From assembly GCA_030539475.1 (NCBI GenBank), contig JAUNRY010000160.1:1-5482 (forward strand): 5,482 nt of DNA, written 5' to 3'. Under the pieces are notes generated by a model that had not been told where the DNA came from, did no database searches, and saw nothing but the letters and a program-made list of their open reading frames with translations. Positions 1-5,482 of the stretch are shown here, piece by piece. Source of the DNA: Bacteroidia bacterium. GTDB lineage: Bacteria > Bacteroidota > Bacteroidia > Bacteroidales > Dysgonomonadaceae. The translations under genes were made by a program, and so were the position numbers. Position 1 is the first letter of the stretch. The number at the start of each line of letters is the position of its first letter.

Positions 1-550
1 AACCCAAATATTCGGTAATTTCTTTTTCCAATTGTTGCACGGCTTTGTAGATGTGTGTTTCCACGGTTCGGGAGGAGAGGTTCAGAATTTGGGCGGTTTG
101 CTTGGCGGTAAGCCCGTTTTCTTTTATCATACGAAAAACGATGCGTTGCTGCTCGGGCAGGTTTTCGATAATAGCGTGCAGTTTTTCCGACAGTTCTTTT
201 TGCTCCATTTGTGTGAGTGGACTTTCGGATGCATTGTTTTCTGTTTCGCGATACTCATCCATCGACACAAGCCGGGTGTTGCTGCGCGAGGCATTGAAAC
301 ATCGGTTTTTTACAGCGGTAAACAAATAAACTTCGGGATTGTCAATCGTGTTTATCGCTGCGCGATTCATCCAGATCCAGACAAACACATCGGAAACAAT
401 TTCTTCGGCTTGCCCGGTATCGGCAACGTAGTTTCGTGCAAAACGCAGCAAATTGGCATAATACGCCCGAAACAATTCATCGAAAGCGTTTTTGTTGTCC
501 CGAAAAATTTCGTCAAACAGTTTTCTGATATGATTTTTCGATTGCTGCAT
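1..550 (-). CDS. ECF-type RNA polymerase sigma-70 factor, 3' end cut by window edge
   Basis: Reading the minus strand from an ATG at 550 gives 183 uninterrupted codons to the window edge with no stop, so the gene is partial at its C-terminus. An in-frame TGA lies immediately upstream (551-553), so ATG at 550 is the earliest possible start. The protein begins MQQSKNHIRKLF. Residues about 24-90 look like sigma region 2: FDELFRAYYANLLRFA, then the acidic AEEIVSDVFVWIW core-binding helix, then YLFTAVKNRCFN. Residues about 119-180 look like region 4: ENLPEQQRIVFRM, then a helix-turn-helix with LTAKQTAQILNLSSRTVETH and YKAVQQLEKEI. ECF factors in Bacteroidota are commonly about 180-200 residues, so only a few residues should be missing. 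Such factors direct core polymerase to a small regulon and often sit beside a FecR-like anti-sigma gene and SusC/SusD genes, which would lie outside the window. The target regulon cannot be inferred. It is separated from nqrF by a terminator, so it is probably its own transcription unit. Confidence 0.93.
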   Translation of the reverse strand, partial: MQQSKNHIRKLFDEIFRDNKNAFDELFRAYYANLLRFARNYVADTGQAEEIVSDVFVWIWMNRAAINTIDNPEVYLFTAVKNRCFNASRSNTRLVSMDEYRETENNASESPLTQMEQKELSEKLHAIIENLPEQQRIVFRMIKENGLTAKQTAQILNLSSRTVETHIYKAVQQLEKEITEYLG

Positions 551-614
551 TCAACGAGTTTACAAATAAGACATATCCGAGCCGGAGAATACGTAGTTGG
601 TTTTCTAAGAATGA

Positions 615-634
615 TTAAACGCCTGAGCGTTTAA
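615..634. repeat. Perfect 8-bp inverted repeat upstream of the sigma factor gene
   Basis: TTAAACGC (615-622) and GCGTTTAA (627-634) are exact reverse complements around a 4-base CTGA spacer. The site lies between the nqrF terminator and the sigma factor start, 64 bases upstream of its ATG. Neither side is followed by a T-run, so it is not a typical intrinsic terminator. It could be an operator for a dimeric regulator, a 5' UTR hairpin, or chance; no binding protein can be named from sequence. Confidence 0.45.
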
Positions 635-643
635 ATCCCGCAC

Positions 644-673
644 AATAAAAAAGACGGCGCAGCGCACCGTCTC
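644..673 (-). terminator. Rho-independent terminator of the nqr operon
   Basis: On the minus strand the RNA contains AGACGGTGC (672-664), loop GCT, and GCGCCGTCT (660-652). This makes a 9-bp GC-rich stem with one U-G wobble and a 3-base loop, followed by a run of six T (652-647) and then ATT. An A-rich stretch precedes the stem. It starts 19 bases after the nqrF stop codon, which is where an operon-ending terminator is expected. The opposite strand has only a weak CTTTTC tail, so any action on rightward transcription would be weaker. Confidence 0.88.
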
Positions 674-691
674 TTTTCTGTTCACTGTTTT

Positions 692-1972
692 TTACCCGAA
701 ATCGTCGAACATAATCATTTCCGGCGGAACGCCCAGGCTGTCGAGCATGCGTTGTACCGCGGCGGCCATGGGGCCGGGGCCGCACATGTAGTACTCGATA
801 TCTTCGGGCGCCTCGTGGTCTTTGAGGTACGTATCCAGTATTACCTGATGAACGAATCCGGGCGTGTATTTTACGCCTGCCTCATCGGCCGCGGGGTCGG
901 GACGGTCGAGCGCCAAATGGAACGAGAAATTGGGAAACTGACGTTCCAACTCGTAGAAATCTTCCAGGTAAAAGGCTTCCATCAGGGCGCGCGCGCCGTA
1001 GAAGTACGACATTTTGCGGTCGGTAATTTGCAACGTTTTGGTCAGGTGCATAATTTGCGAACGCAAGGGAGCCATTCCGGCGCCGCCGCCTACCCACAAC
1101 ATTTCGCGTTTGGTGTTGAGTATGGGGTGGAAATCGCCGTAGGGTCCGGACATTTTTACTTTATCGCCGGGCTTCAGGCTGAAAATATACGACGACACAA
1201 TTCCCGGCTTCACGTTCATCCAGTCGTTTTTGGCTCTGTCGAACGGAGGTGTGGCAACACGCACGTTGAGGGTGATAATATCATCGCCTTCGGCGGGATA
1301 ATTTGCCATGGAGTAGGCGCGGACGGTATCTTCGTCGTTTTTCACTTTCAGGTCCCACATCTTGAACTTGTCCCATTCGGGTTTAAATTGTTCATCGATA
1401 ATGAAATCGGAAAAGTTTATGGTGTCGTAAGCCGGCACGCGTATTTCGCTGTAAGAACCGGGTATGAAATTGAGTTTTTCGCCTTGGGGCAATCTCACTT
1501 TGAACTCTTTGATGTAGGATGCCACGTTTCGGTTTGAAACCACTTCGCACTCCCATTCCTTGATACCGAAAACCTCTTCGGGCACTTTTATGGAAAGGTC
1601 TTCTTTCACTTTCACCTGACAGCTAAGCCGCCAATGGTTCATTTGTTCTTTGCGGGTGAAATGCCCTACTTCGGTAGGGAGTATTTCGCCGCCGCCTTCC
1701 ACAACCTGACAGCGGCATTGTCCGCAAGTTCCGCCGCCACCACAGGCCGATGAAAGAAATATGTTCTGAGATTGTAGCGTATTGAGCAGGGTTGATCCCA
1801 TGGGAACCTCTAAATTCTTTTCTTCGTTAACCGTAAGCGTTACATTTCCCGATGGCATCAATTTAGCTTTGGCAACCAGAATGATTACAACCAAAATTAA
1901 GATTATCAATAGGAAAACCACCACGCTTGTTAGGATGGTAATTCCTCCTGAGCTCATTAACAACACATTCAT
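692..1972 (-). CDS. nqrF: Na+-translocating NADH:quinone reductase subunit F (NADH dehydrogenase, FAD and 2Fe-2S)
   Basis: This is the NADH-oxidising entry subunit of Na+-NQR: it takes hydride from NADH onto FAD and passes electrons through a 2Fe-2S cluster into the membrane part. Length is 426 aa; the Vibrio protein is slightly shorter. Residues about 11-34 form one N-terminal membrane helix, which anchors the cytoplasmic domains. Residues about 42-130 are a plant-type ferredoxin domain with C77, C83, C86 and C118 (C-x5-C-x2-C-x31-C), the family's cluster-binding spacing. The FAD domain carries RAYSMANYP at 218-226. The NADH domain has WVGGGAGMAP at 293-302 and CGPGPM at 397-402, and the protein ends in the characteristic FDDFG. 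The start MNVLLMSSGG is the longest in-frame choice; Met6 is a possible alternative and would leave the anchor intact. It is the last nqr gene, 132 bp after nqrE, with a terminator just downstream. Confidence 0.98.
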   Translation of the reverse strand: MNVLLMSSGGITILTSVVVFLLIILILVVIILVAKAKLMPSGNVTLTVNEEKNLEVPMGSTLLNTLQSQNIFLSSACGGGGTCGQCRCQVVEGGGEILPTEVGHFTRKEQMNHWRLSCQVKVKEDLSIKVPEEVFGIKEWECEVVSNRNVASYIKEFKVRLPQGEKLNFIPGSYSEIRVPAYDTINFSDFIIDEQFKPEWDKFKMWDLKVKNDEDTVRAYSMANYPAEGDDIITLNVRVATPPFDRAKNDWMNVKPGIVSSYIFSLKPGDKVKMSGPYGDFHPILNTKREMLWVGGGAGMAPLRSQIMHLTKTLQITDRKMSYFYGARALMEAFYLEDFYELERQFPNFSFHLALDRPDPAADEAGVKYTPGFVHQVILDTYLKDHEAPEDIEYYMCGPGPMAAAVQRMLDSLGVPPEMIMFDDFG

Positions 1973-2020
1973 TGTATATACGTTTTATTATATATTGAAA
2001 ACTTAGTTTATTTTTATTTA

Positions 2021-2041
2021 GCGATGAGCGATAAGCGGTGA
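2021..2041. repeat. Three-copy degenerate heptamer array (GCGATGA type) in the nqrE-nqrF gap
   Basis: Three adjacent 7-base units are GCGATGA (2021-2027), GCGATAA (2028-2034) and GCGGTGA (2035-2041). Each differs from the consensus by at most one base. The array lies 49 bases upstream of the nqrF start in untranslated sequence. It may be a residue of a simple-sequence expansion; no function can be read from it. Confidence 0.6.
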
Positions 2042-2071
2042 GTTAAAGCACTTCCGCCTCTCTAAAGCCTA

Positions 2072-2092
2072 AACTTTGAACTTTAAACTTTT
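2072..2092. repeat. Three-copy heptamer array (AACTTTN) in the nqrE-nqrF gap
   Basis: Three adjacent units are AACTTTG (2072-2078), AACTTTA (2079-2085) and AACTTTT (2086-2092). They are identical except for the seventh base. The array begins 13 bases past the nqrE stop codon (reading the minus strand) and is unrelated in sequence to the GCGATGA array in the same gap. Confidence 0.65.
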
Positions 2093-2104
2093 CGCTCTTT
2101 GCAT

Positions 2105-2719
2105 TTATATGTTGATTCCCGAAAAACTCATAAACCCGATAGCCATCAAAGCAGTAACAATGAACGTTATGCCCAGCCCTTTCAACGGTTTCGGAATGTG
2201 GGAATACTCCAGTTTTTCGCGGATAGCAGCCAATCCCAAAATAGCCAGCAGCCATCCTATTCCGGAACCAAAACCGTAGGCGGTAGCCATTCCAACATTG
2301 GCAAATTCGCGCTGCTGCATGAATAAGGAACCGCCGAGAATGGCGCAGTTTACCGCAATCAACGGCAAGAAAATTCCCAGAGAAGCATAAAGCGAGGGAC
2401 TGAATTTTTCCACTACCATTTCTACCAGCTGTACGAATGACGCGATAACGGCAATGAAAATAAGCAAGCTGAAAACACTCAGGTTCACTGTCTCGAACTG
2501 CGGGCCTAACCACGCGAGCGCGCCTGCTTTCAGCACATAGTTCTCCAGCATATAGTTGATGGGCAACGTAAGCACAAGCACGAAGGTTACGGCTAACCCA
2601 AGCCCCAGGGCTGTTTTTACGTTTTTAGATACGGCAAGATAAGAACACATACCCAGGAAGTACGCGAAAATCATGTTATCTACAAAAATAGACCGTACGA
2701 TAAGACTTATAGCATCCAT
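2105..2719 (-). CDS. nqrE: Na+-translocating NADH:quinone reductase subunit E (membrane 2Fe-2S half-site)
   Basis: NqrE is an integral membrane subunit that pairs with NqrD in inverted topology; together they carry electrons across the membrane through a 2Fe-2S cluster lying between them. The 204-aa product is hydrophobic with about six membrane segments. It keeps the two family cysteines, C25 in FLGMCSYLAV and C125 in AVNCAILGG, which supply its half of the cluster. Other conserved pieces are the YLAVSKN stretch and the glycine-rich TAYGFGSGIGW near 146-156. The length is normal for NqrE. The ATG at 2719 is preceded by an A-rich leader and gives the standard N-terminus (MDAISLIVRSIFVDNMIFA). 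The gene is 123 bp downstream of nqrD, an unusually wide gap occupied by a repeat element. RnfA is a homologue, but the flanking nqrB, nqrC and nqrF settle the assignment. Confidence 0.98.
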   Translation of the reverse strand: MDAISLIVRSIFVDNMIFAYFLGMCSYLAVSKNVKTALGLGLAVTFVLVLTLPINYMLENYVLKAGALAWLGPQFETVNLSVFSLLIFIAVIASFVQLVEMVVEKFSPSLYASLGIFLPLIAVNCAILGGSLFMQQREFANVGMATAYGFGSGIGWLLAILGLAAIREKLEYSHIPKPLKGLGITFIVTALMAIGFMSFSGINI

Positions 2720-2732
2720 ATATTTTTTATTT
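2720..2732 (-). promoter_or_regulatory. A-rich translation leader of nqrE
   Basis: On the minus strand the bases just before the nqrE ATG read AAATAAAAAATAT with no Shine-Dalgarno-like purine motif. Bacteroidota translation initiation is known to favour A-rich leaders over Shine-Dalgarno pairing, so this supports the ATG at 2719. It is all that separates the start codon from the inverted-repeat element. Confidence 0.45.
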
Positions 2733-2842
2733 GGCCCCCTCTAACTCCCCCGAAACGGGAGAAGTGCGGAAGTGTATTATTGATTGTTTTAAAATTGTTC
2801 AACGCCCTACTCTCCTCCCTTGTGGGGAGGCGGTGGGGGCTG
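2733..2842. repeat. REP/MITE-like GC-rich inverted-repeat element between nqrD and nqrE
   Basis: Two GC-rich arms flank an AT-rich core (about 2762-2814). The arms pair with each other in three blocks: GCCCCC (2734-2739) with GGGGGC (2835-2840); CTCCCC (2745-2750) with GGGGAG (2824-2829); and GGGAG (2757-2761) with CTCCC (2815-2819). Each arm can also fold alone: CTCCC/GGGAG (2745-2749 with 2757-2761), and CCTCCC/GGGAGG (2814-2819 with 2825-2830, 5-base loop). The element has no coding capacity and its base composition is sharply unlike the surrounding leader. It ends exactly against the nqrD stop codon. The architecture resembles dispersed REP pairs (REPINs) or MITEs moved in trans by a transposase; no clear target-site duplication is visible. 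Confidence 0.7.
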
Positions 2843-3475
2843 TTAATTGGTTTCCTCCTGCAAATCTTTATTTTTCCAGCGGTGTATCCAGATAATAATT
2901 CCTACAATGATTAACGCCATGGGCGCGAGCATCATAAGGCCGTTGTTTTCGTACCCTACATTGTAGAACGCCTGCGGTATTACCCGGTATCCGAGTAATT
3001 CGCCGGAACCCAGCAACTCGCGGAAAAATCCCACGGCTACCAATATCCATCCGTAACCCAGCCCGTTGCCAACTCCATCGAGAAACGACGGCCAGGGCCC
3101 GTTACCCAGAGCGAAAGCTTCCAGGCGCCCCATCAAAATACAGTTTGTAACAATTAATCCCACGAATACCGATAATTGCTTGTTCACATCGTAAGCAAAT
3201 GCTTTGAGCACTTCGCTTACAATAGTTACCAGGGCTGCTATAACCACCAGCTGCACAATAATACGTATGCGGTTGGGAATGGTTTTACGCAACAGCGAAA
3301 TTATCACGTTGGAAAACGCCGTAACAATAACCACGGCAATGGTCATAACAATAGACGGCTCCAGTTTGGAAGTTACTGCCAGTGCAGAACAAATACCCAA
3401 TACCTGTACGAGGATGGGGTTGTTTTTATTGAGAGGCCCTAAAAGCGCCTGCTTTGCCTTTGCTGATAATGCCAT
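2843..3475 (-). CDS. nqrD: Na+-translocating NADH:quinone reductase subunit D (membrane 2Fe-2S half-site)
   Basis: NqrD is the partner of NqrE in the membrane core of Na+-NQR. The product is 210 aa, the usual size, with about six membrane segments. Its two cluster cysteines are C29 in LGICSALAVT and C112 in VTNCILMGR, the same positions I recall for the Vibrio protein. Further family features are the NNPILVQVLG opening at 18-27, EAFAL (119-123), DGVGNGLGYGW (133-143) and FFRELLGSG (150-158). The C-terminus is a short charged tail after the last helix (HRWKNKDLQEETN). The ATG at 3475 gives the canonical N-terminus and follows an A-tract leader. nqrC ends 54 bp upstream. The stop codon abuts the inverted-repeat element. 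RnfE is the homologous alternative, excluded by operon context. Confidence 0.98.
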   Translation of the reverse strand: MALSAKAKQALLGPLNKNNPILVQVLGICSALAVTSKLEPSIVMTIAVVIVTAFSNVIISLLRKTIPNRIRIIVQLVVIAALVTIVSEVLKAFAYDVNKQLSVFVGLIVTNCILMGRLEAFALGNGPWPSFLDGVGNGLGYGWILVAVGFFRELLGSGELLGYRVIPQAFYNVGYENNGLMMLAPMALIIVGIIIWIHRWKNKDLQEETN

Positions 3476-3490
3476 ATTTTTTTTATTTTT
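3476..3490 (-). promoter_or_regulatory. A-tract translation leader of nqrD
   Basis: On the minus strand the 15 bases before the nqrD ATG are A5-T-A8-T, with no Shine-Dalgarno motif. The leader resembles that of nqrE (AAATAAAAAA then ATG), as expected for A-rich Bacteroidota ribosome loading, and supports the ATG at 3475. The homopolymer of eight A is a possible site of length variation between strains. Confidence 0.45.
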
Positions 3491-3511
3491 GAATCAAGAA
3501 CTAAGAATCAA
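3491..3511. repeat. Three-copy heptamer array (GAATCAA type) in the nqrC-nqrD gap
   Basis: Three adjacent units are GAATCAA (3491-3497), GAACTAA (3498-3504) and GAATCAA (3505-3511), followed by a further GA. The first and third units are identical. The array fills about 40% of the 54-bp gap and directly adjoins the A-tract leader of nqrD. It has the same copy number and unit length as the two arrays before nqrF but a different sequence. Confidence 0.6.
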
Positions 3512-3529
3512 GACTGTTGAAGCGCTTGC

Positions 3530-4228
3530 TTAATTGTTCCCTGAATTTAATTTTAGTAAAAAATCCTTGTATTTGGCTACGCTGTTGAGCAGCATGGCAT
3601 CTACACCTTTGCTTGTTATGGTTCCGCCCGAAATTCCGTCAACGTAATCCCTGTCGGAAACCGATTGCCCCGGTTTTACAACGGCAATTGATTTAAAGTC
3701 GCCGTTTTTCATCAGTTCCTTGTCGTTGAATTGATTTCTGAAAGCAGCCAAGGATATTTCAGCTCCTAAGCCGGGCGTTTCTCCCTGATGTCCGAACTCG
3801 GCTCCATAAACGGTGCTGCCATTGCTTTCCACGGAAAGGTATCCCCATATTGGGCCCCATAACCCGGCTCCCAGCATGGGAATAATGTATTTTGTGGAAC
3901 CGTCGACTTCCGCTTCAAAAACCGGCAGGTCTGAGCTGCTTGCGGAAAACGCCGGATCGGTAGCTTCAATACCTTCTGATCCGGTTACTTTAGCGCCATC
4001 GGGCGTAATCAGGTACGCGTCTTTTACAAGCTCTCTGTAAATGCTTTCGGCTTCGGCGGCGGAAGCGTCGATACGCAAGGAGCGGAGTACCTGCTGCATT
4101 TTGTCGATATTCTCGTTGGCAATTTGCCTTTCGCTTAAAACCTGATGAGTGAAAGCCAGGCCTACGGCAACAATAATCACCATTACCGACGCATATATTA
4201 TTGTATAAGTACTGTTTTCTCTGTTCAT
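3530..4228 (-). CDS. nqrC: Na+-translocating NADH:quinone reductase subunit C (covalent FMN)
   Basis: NqrC carries a covalently bound FMN on the periplasmic side and relays electrons from the NqrD/E cluster to NqrB. The 232-aa protein has one N-terminal membrane helix (about 8-28), then a soluble FMN-binding domain. The flavinylation motif is DGISGGTITS at 197-206, with T203 as the expected phosphoester-linked Thr. The commoner motif has SGAT; this one has SGGT, a conservative change I regard as normal in this phylum. Other conserved pieces are GAGLWGPIWGYLSV (120-133) and GHQGETPGLGAEI (146-158). FMN attachment needs an ApbE-type flavin transferase, whose gene is not in this window. It follows nqrB by 31 bp and precedes nqrD by 54 bp, consistent with co-transcription. 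Confidence 0.98.
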   Translation of the reverse strand: MNRENSTYTIIYASVMVIIVAVGLAFTHQVLSERQIANENIDKMQQVLRSLRIDASAAEAESIYRELVKDAYLITPDGAKVTGSEGIEATDPAFSASSSDLPVFEAEVDGSTKYIIPMLGAGLWGPIWGYLSVESNGSTVYGAEFGHQGETPGLGAEISLAAFRNQFNDKELMKNGDFKSIAVVKPGQSVSDRDYVDGISGGTITSKGVDAMLLNSVAKYKDFLLKLNSGNN

Positions 4229-4231
4229 ATT

Positions 4232-4251
4232 TTCAGTTGTAATTCAGTTGT
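4232..4251. repeat. Nine-base direct repeat, 11-bp period, in the nqrB-nqrC gap
   Basis: TTCAGTTGT occurs at 4232-4240 and again at 4243-4251, separated by AA. On the coding strand this is ACAACTGAA twice, just upstream of the nqrC start codon (4228). It covers most of the 31-bp gap. It may be a small duplication with no role. Confidence 0.5.
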
Positions 4252-4259
4252 GCGAATCT

Positions 4260-5471
4260 CTATTGTTTCATCTTCACCGCGGCACGTTTTAAACGACGCT
4301 TGATGTTGGCATCTATCACATAAAAATCGATAAGCGGAGCAAACGCGTTCATAAACAAGATGGAAAGCATCATGCCTTCCGGAAATCCCGGGTTGAATAC
4401 ACGAATTAATATTGCCACCATTCCGATAAGGAAGCCGAATATCCATTTTCCTTTTTCGGTTCTTGCCGATGTTACCGGGTCGGTAGCCATGAAAACGGCT
4501 CCGAAAGCAAACCCGCCCAGCAGGAAGTGATATTGCGGCGGCATGCCCATCACGGCATTTTGGGCAAGCAAGTTAACGATGGTAATGGTGAACAACCCTC
4601 CCAAAAATACCGAGAGCATTGTTTTCCAGCTTCCCACGTTGGTAACTATCAGCAGAACAGCGCCCAGCAGGATGGCCAGTGTGGATACTTCGCCGATGGA
4701 ACCGGGAATTAATCCTACAAACATATCCCACAGTTTCAGGGGTTCTCCGGTGATTCCGGAAAAGGAGAAGTCGGCAAACCGGGGAACATCCGTTACGGCC
4801 AGTTCTCCCAGCGGCGTTGCGCCGGAATAGCTGTCAACAACAGTTCCGCCACCCATGCCGAATGTATCTTTTGTGCGCACCCAAACCTGGTCGCCCGACA
4901 TTTTCGAGGGATAAGAGAAGAATAAAAACGCGCGCGCCATCAACGCTACATTAAAAATATTGTAGCCAGTTCCGCCAAATATTTCTTTCGCGAGAATTAC
5001 GGCGAAAGCGGTGGATAAGGCAATCATCCAAAGCGGCGTATCGATGGGCATAACCATGGGAATAAGCAGCCCCGAAACCAAAAATCCTTCGGCCACTTCT
5101 TCTTTTTTCATCTGAGCCATGGCAAATTCAATACCCAGCCCCACGGCGTATGAAACAACAATTTGCGGCAGCGTAGCCAAAAGCCCGTAGAGGAAGGTTT
5201 CCATGAAACCAACCTGCGCGTTAACGGCTAAGTAATGCTGGTAACCCACATTGTACATTCCCATCAGCAATGCCGGAATAAGCGCGAGTATCACAATTAC
5301 CATGGTGCGTTTTGAGTCTCTGGCATCGTGGATATGCACTCCCGATTTCGATGTCGTATTGGGCACATACAGGAAAGTTTCAACGGCATCGTACGTAGAA
5401 TACAGCCAATGAAATTTACCTCCTTCTTCGAAATTCGGTTTTATTTTATCGAGAAATTTTCTTAACGACAT
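4260..5471 (-). CDS. nqrB: Na+-translocating NADH:quinone reductase subunit B (covalent FMN, quinone-site membrane subunit)
   Basis: NqrB is the largest membrane subunit of Na+-NQR. It carries a covalent FMN and, in the family, riboflavin, and it takes part in quinone reduction and Na+ movement. The 403-aa product has about ten hydrophobic segments after a soluble N-terminal stretch (1-55). The flavinylation motif DSYSGATPLGEL (213-224) places the linked Thr at T219. Other conserved signatures are KEIFGGTGYNIFN (162-174), ARAFLFFSYPSKM (179-191), ATDPVTSARTEKGKW (329-343) and RVFNPGFPEGMM (357-368). The positively charged tail (KRRLKRAAVKMKQ) would face the cytoplasm. The start at 5471 gives the family-typical MSLRKFLDKIKPNF. 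Only 11 bases of AT-only leader are visible before the window ends; nqrA is expected upstream. The stop is TAG, whereas the other nqr genes here end in TAA. RnfD is the distant homologue, excluded by length and neighbours. Confidence 0.98.
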   Translation of the reverse strand: MSLRKFLDKIKPNFEEGGKFHWLYSTYDAVETFLYVPNTTSKSGVHIHDARDSKRTMVIVILALIPALLMGMYNVGYQHYLAVNAQVGFMETFLYGLLATLPQIVVSYAVGLGIEFAMAQMKKEEVAEGFLVSGLLIPMVMPIDTPLWMIALSTAFAVILAKEIFGGTGYNIFNVALMARAFLFFSYPSKMSGDQVWVRTKDTFGMGGGTVVDSYSGATPLGELAVTDVPRFADFSFSGITGEPLKLWDMFVGLIPGSIGEVSTLAILLGAVLLIVTNVGSWKTMLSVFLGGLFTITIVNLLAQNAVMGMPPQYHFLLGGFAFGAVFMATDPVTSARTEKGKWIFGFLIGMVAILIRVFNPGFPEGMMLSILFMNAFAPLIDFYVIDANIKRRLKRAAVKMKQ

Positions 5472-5482
5472 TATATTATTAT

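Noticed and set aside
555..575. Possible -7 box (TTATTTG on the minus strand) just before the sigma factor start
   Set aside because: Only the TTTG half of the consensus fits, no -33 box is visible at the right distance, and it is too close to the ATG to allow a normal leader.
32..634. 200-codon open frame on the plus strand
   Set aside because: It runs antisense over the sigma factor gene. Its translation has no recognisable domain, whereas the minus-strand frame gives clear sigma region 2 and region 4 motifs.
752..1537. 261-codon open frame on the plus strand within nqrF
   Set aside because: It is antisense to nqrF, whose cofactor motifs are intact. The plus-strand protein is a His/Gly/Val-rich shadow with no recognisable family.
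1990..2012. Possible Bacteroidota promoter -7 box (TAAGTTTT on the minus strand) upstream of nqrF
   Set aside because: It matches TAnnTTTG at all but the last base, but no TTG-type -33 element sits at proper spacing. An AT-rich leader gives such matches by chance, so an internal promoter is not supported.
2043..2513. 156-codon minus-strand frame overlapping nqrE and the repeat region
   Set aside because: It is a second frame of the nqrE coding sequence that runs on into the intergenic heptamers. It has no membrane or domain pattern of its own.
3520..3527. AAGCGCTT palindrome just downstream of the nqrC stop
   Set aside because: An 8-base palindrome with no loop and no neighbouring half-sites is expected by chance; it forms no useful hairpin.
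692..5471. Possibility that the operon encodes an Rnf complex rather than Nqr
   Set aside because: The order B-C-D-E-F, the NqrF fusion of ferredoxin, FAD and NADH domains, the long NqrB, and the absence of RnfB/RnfC-type multi-cluster ferredoxin proteins identify Na+-NQR.

Overview
The window shows five consecutive genes of a Na+-translocating NADH:quinone oxidoreductase (Na+-NQR) operon, nqrB-nqrC-nqrD-nqrE-nqrF, all on the minus strand and read from high to low coordinates. Downstream, also on the minus strand, is the 3'-truncated start of an ECF sigma-70 factor gene. nqrA would be expected just beyond the right edge, because nqrB begins 12 bases from the end of the window. The protein set is complete for subunits B-F. 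All recognisable cofactor residues are present: the flavin-accepting Thr of NqrB and NqrC, the paired Cys of NqrD and NqrE that hold the intramembrane 2Fe-2S, and the ferredoxin Cys set plus FAD/NADH motifs of NqrF. There is no sign of pseudogenisation.

The organism looks like a member of the Bacteroidota, probably Bacteroidales. Reasons are AT-rich A-tract leaders without Shine-Dalgarno sequences, an ECF sigma factor of the type expanded in Bacteroidota, an NqrB/NqrC sequence style seen in that phylum, and GC-rich inverted-repeat intergenic elements of a kind I associate with its genomes. The genus cannot be set from this window.

Layout (transcription runs right to left): nqrB 5471-4260, 31 bp gap; nqrC 4228-3530, 54 bp gap; nqrD 3475-2843, 123 bp gap filled almost entirely by a REP/MITE-like inverted-repeat element; nqrE 2719-2105, 132 bp gap with two different heptamer arrays; nqrF 1972-692. 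A strong intrinsic terminator (about 644-673) closes the operon. A perfect 8-bp palindromic hairpin (615-634) then precedes the sigma factor gene (550 to beyond base 1). No gene-free stretch exceeds 300 bases.

Together the nqr products form one inner-membrane complex. NADH is oxidised on NqrF, electrons pass through FAD, 2Fe-2S, the NqrD/E 2Fe-2S and the FMNs of NqrC and NqrB to quinone, and Na+ is exported. The coding content is ordinary. The unusual material is all intergenic: the gaps between nqr genes are loaded with short repeats of several unrelated types, which may affect processing or stability of the polycistronic mRNA. I see no evidence of a previously undescribed enzymatic or defence system here.
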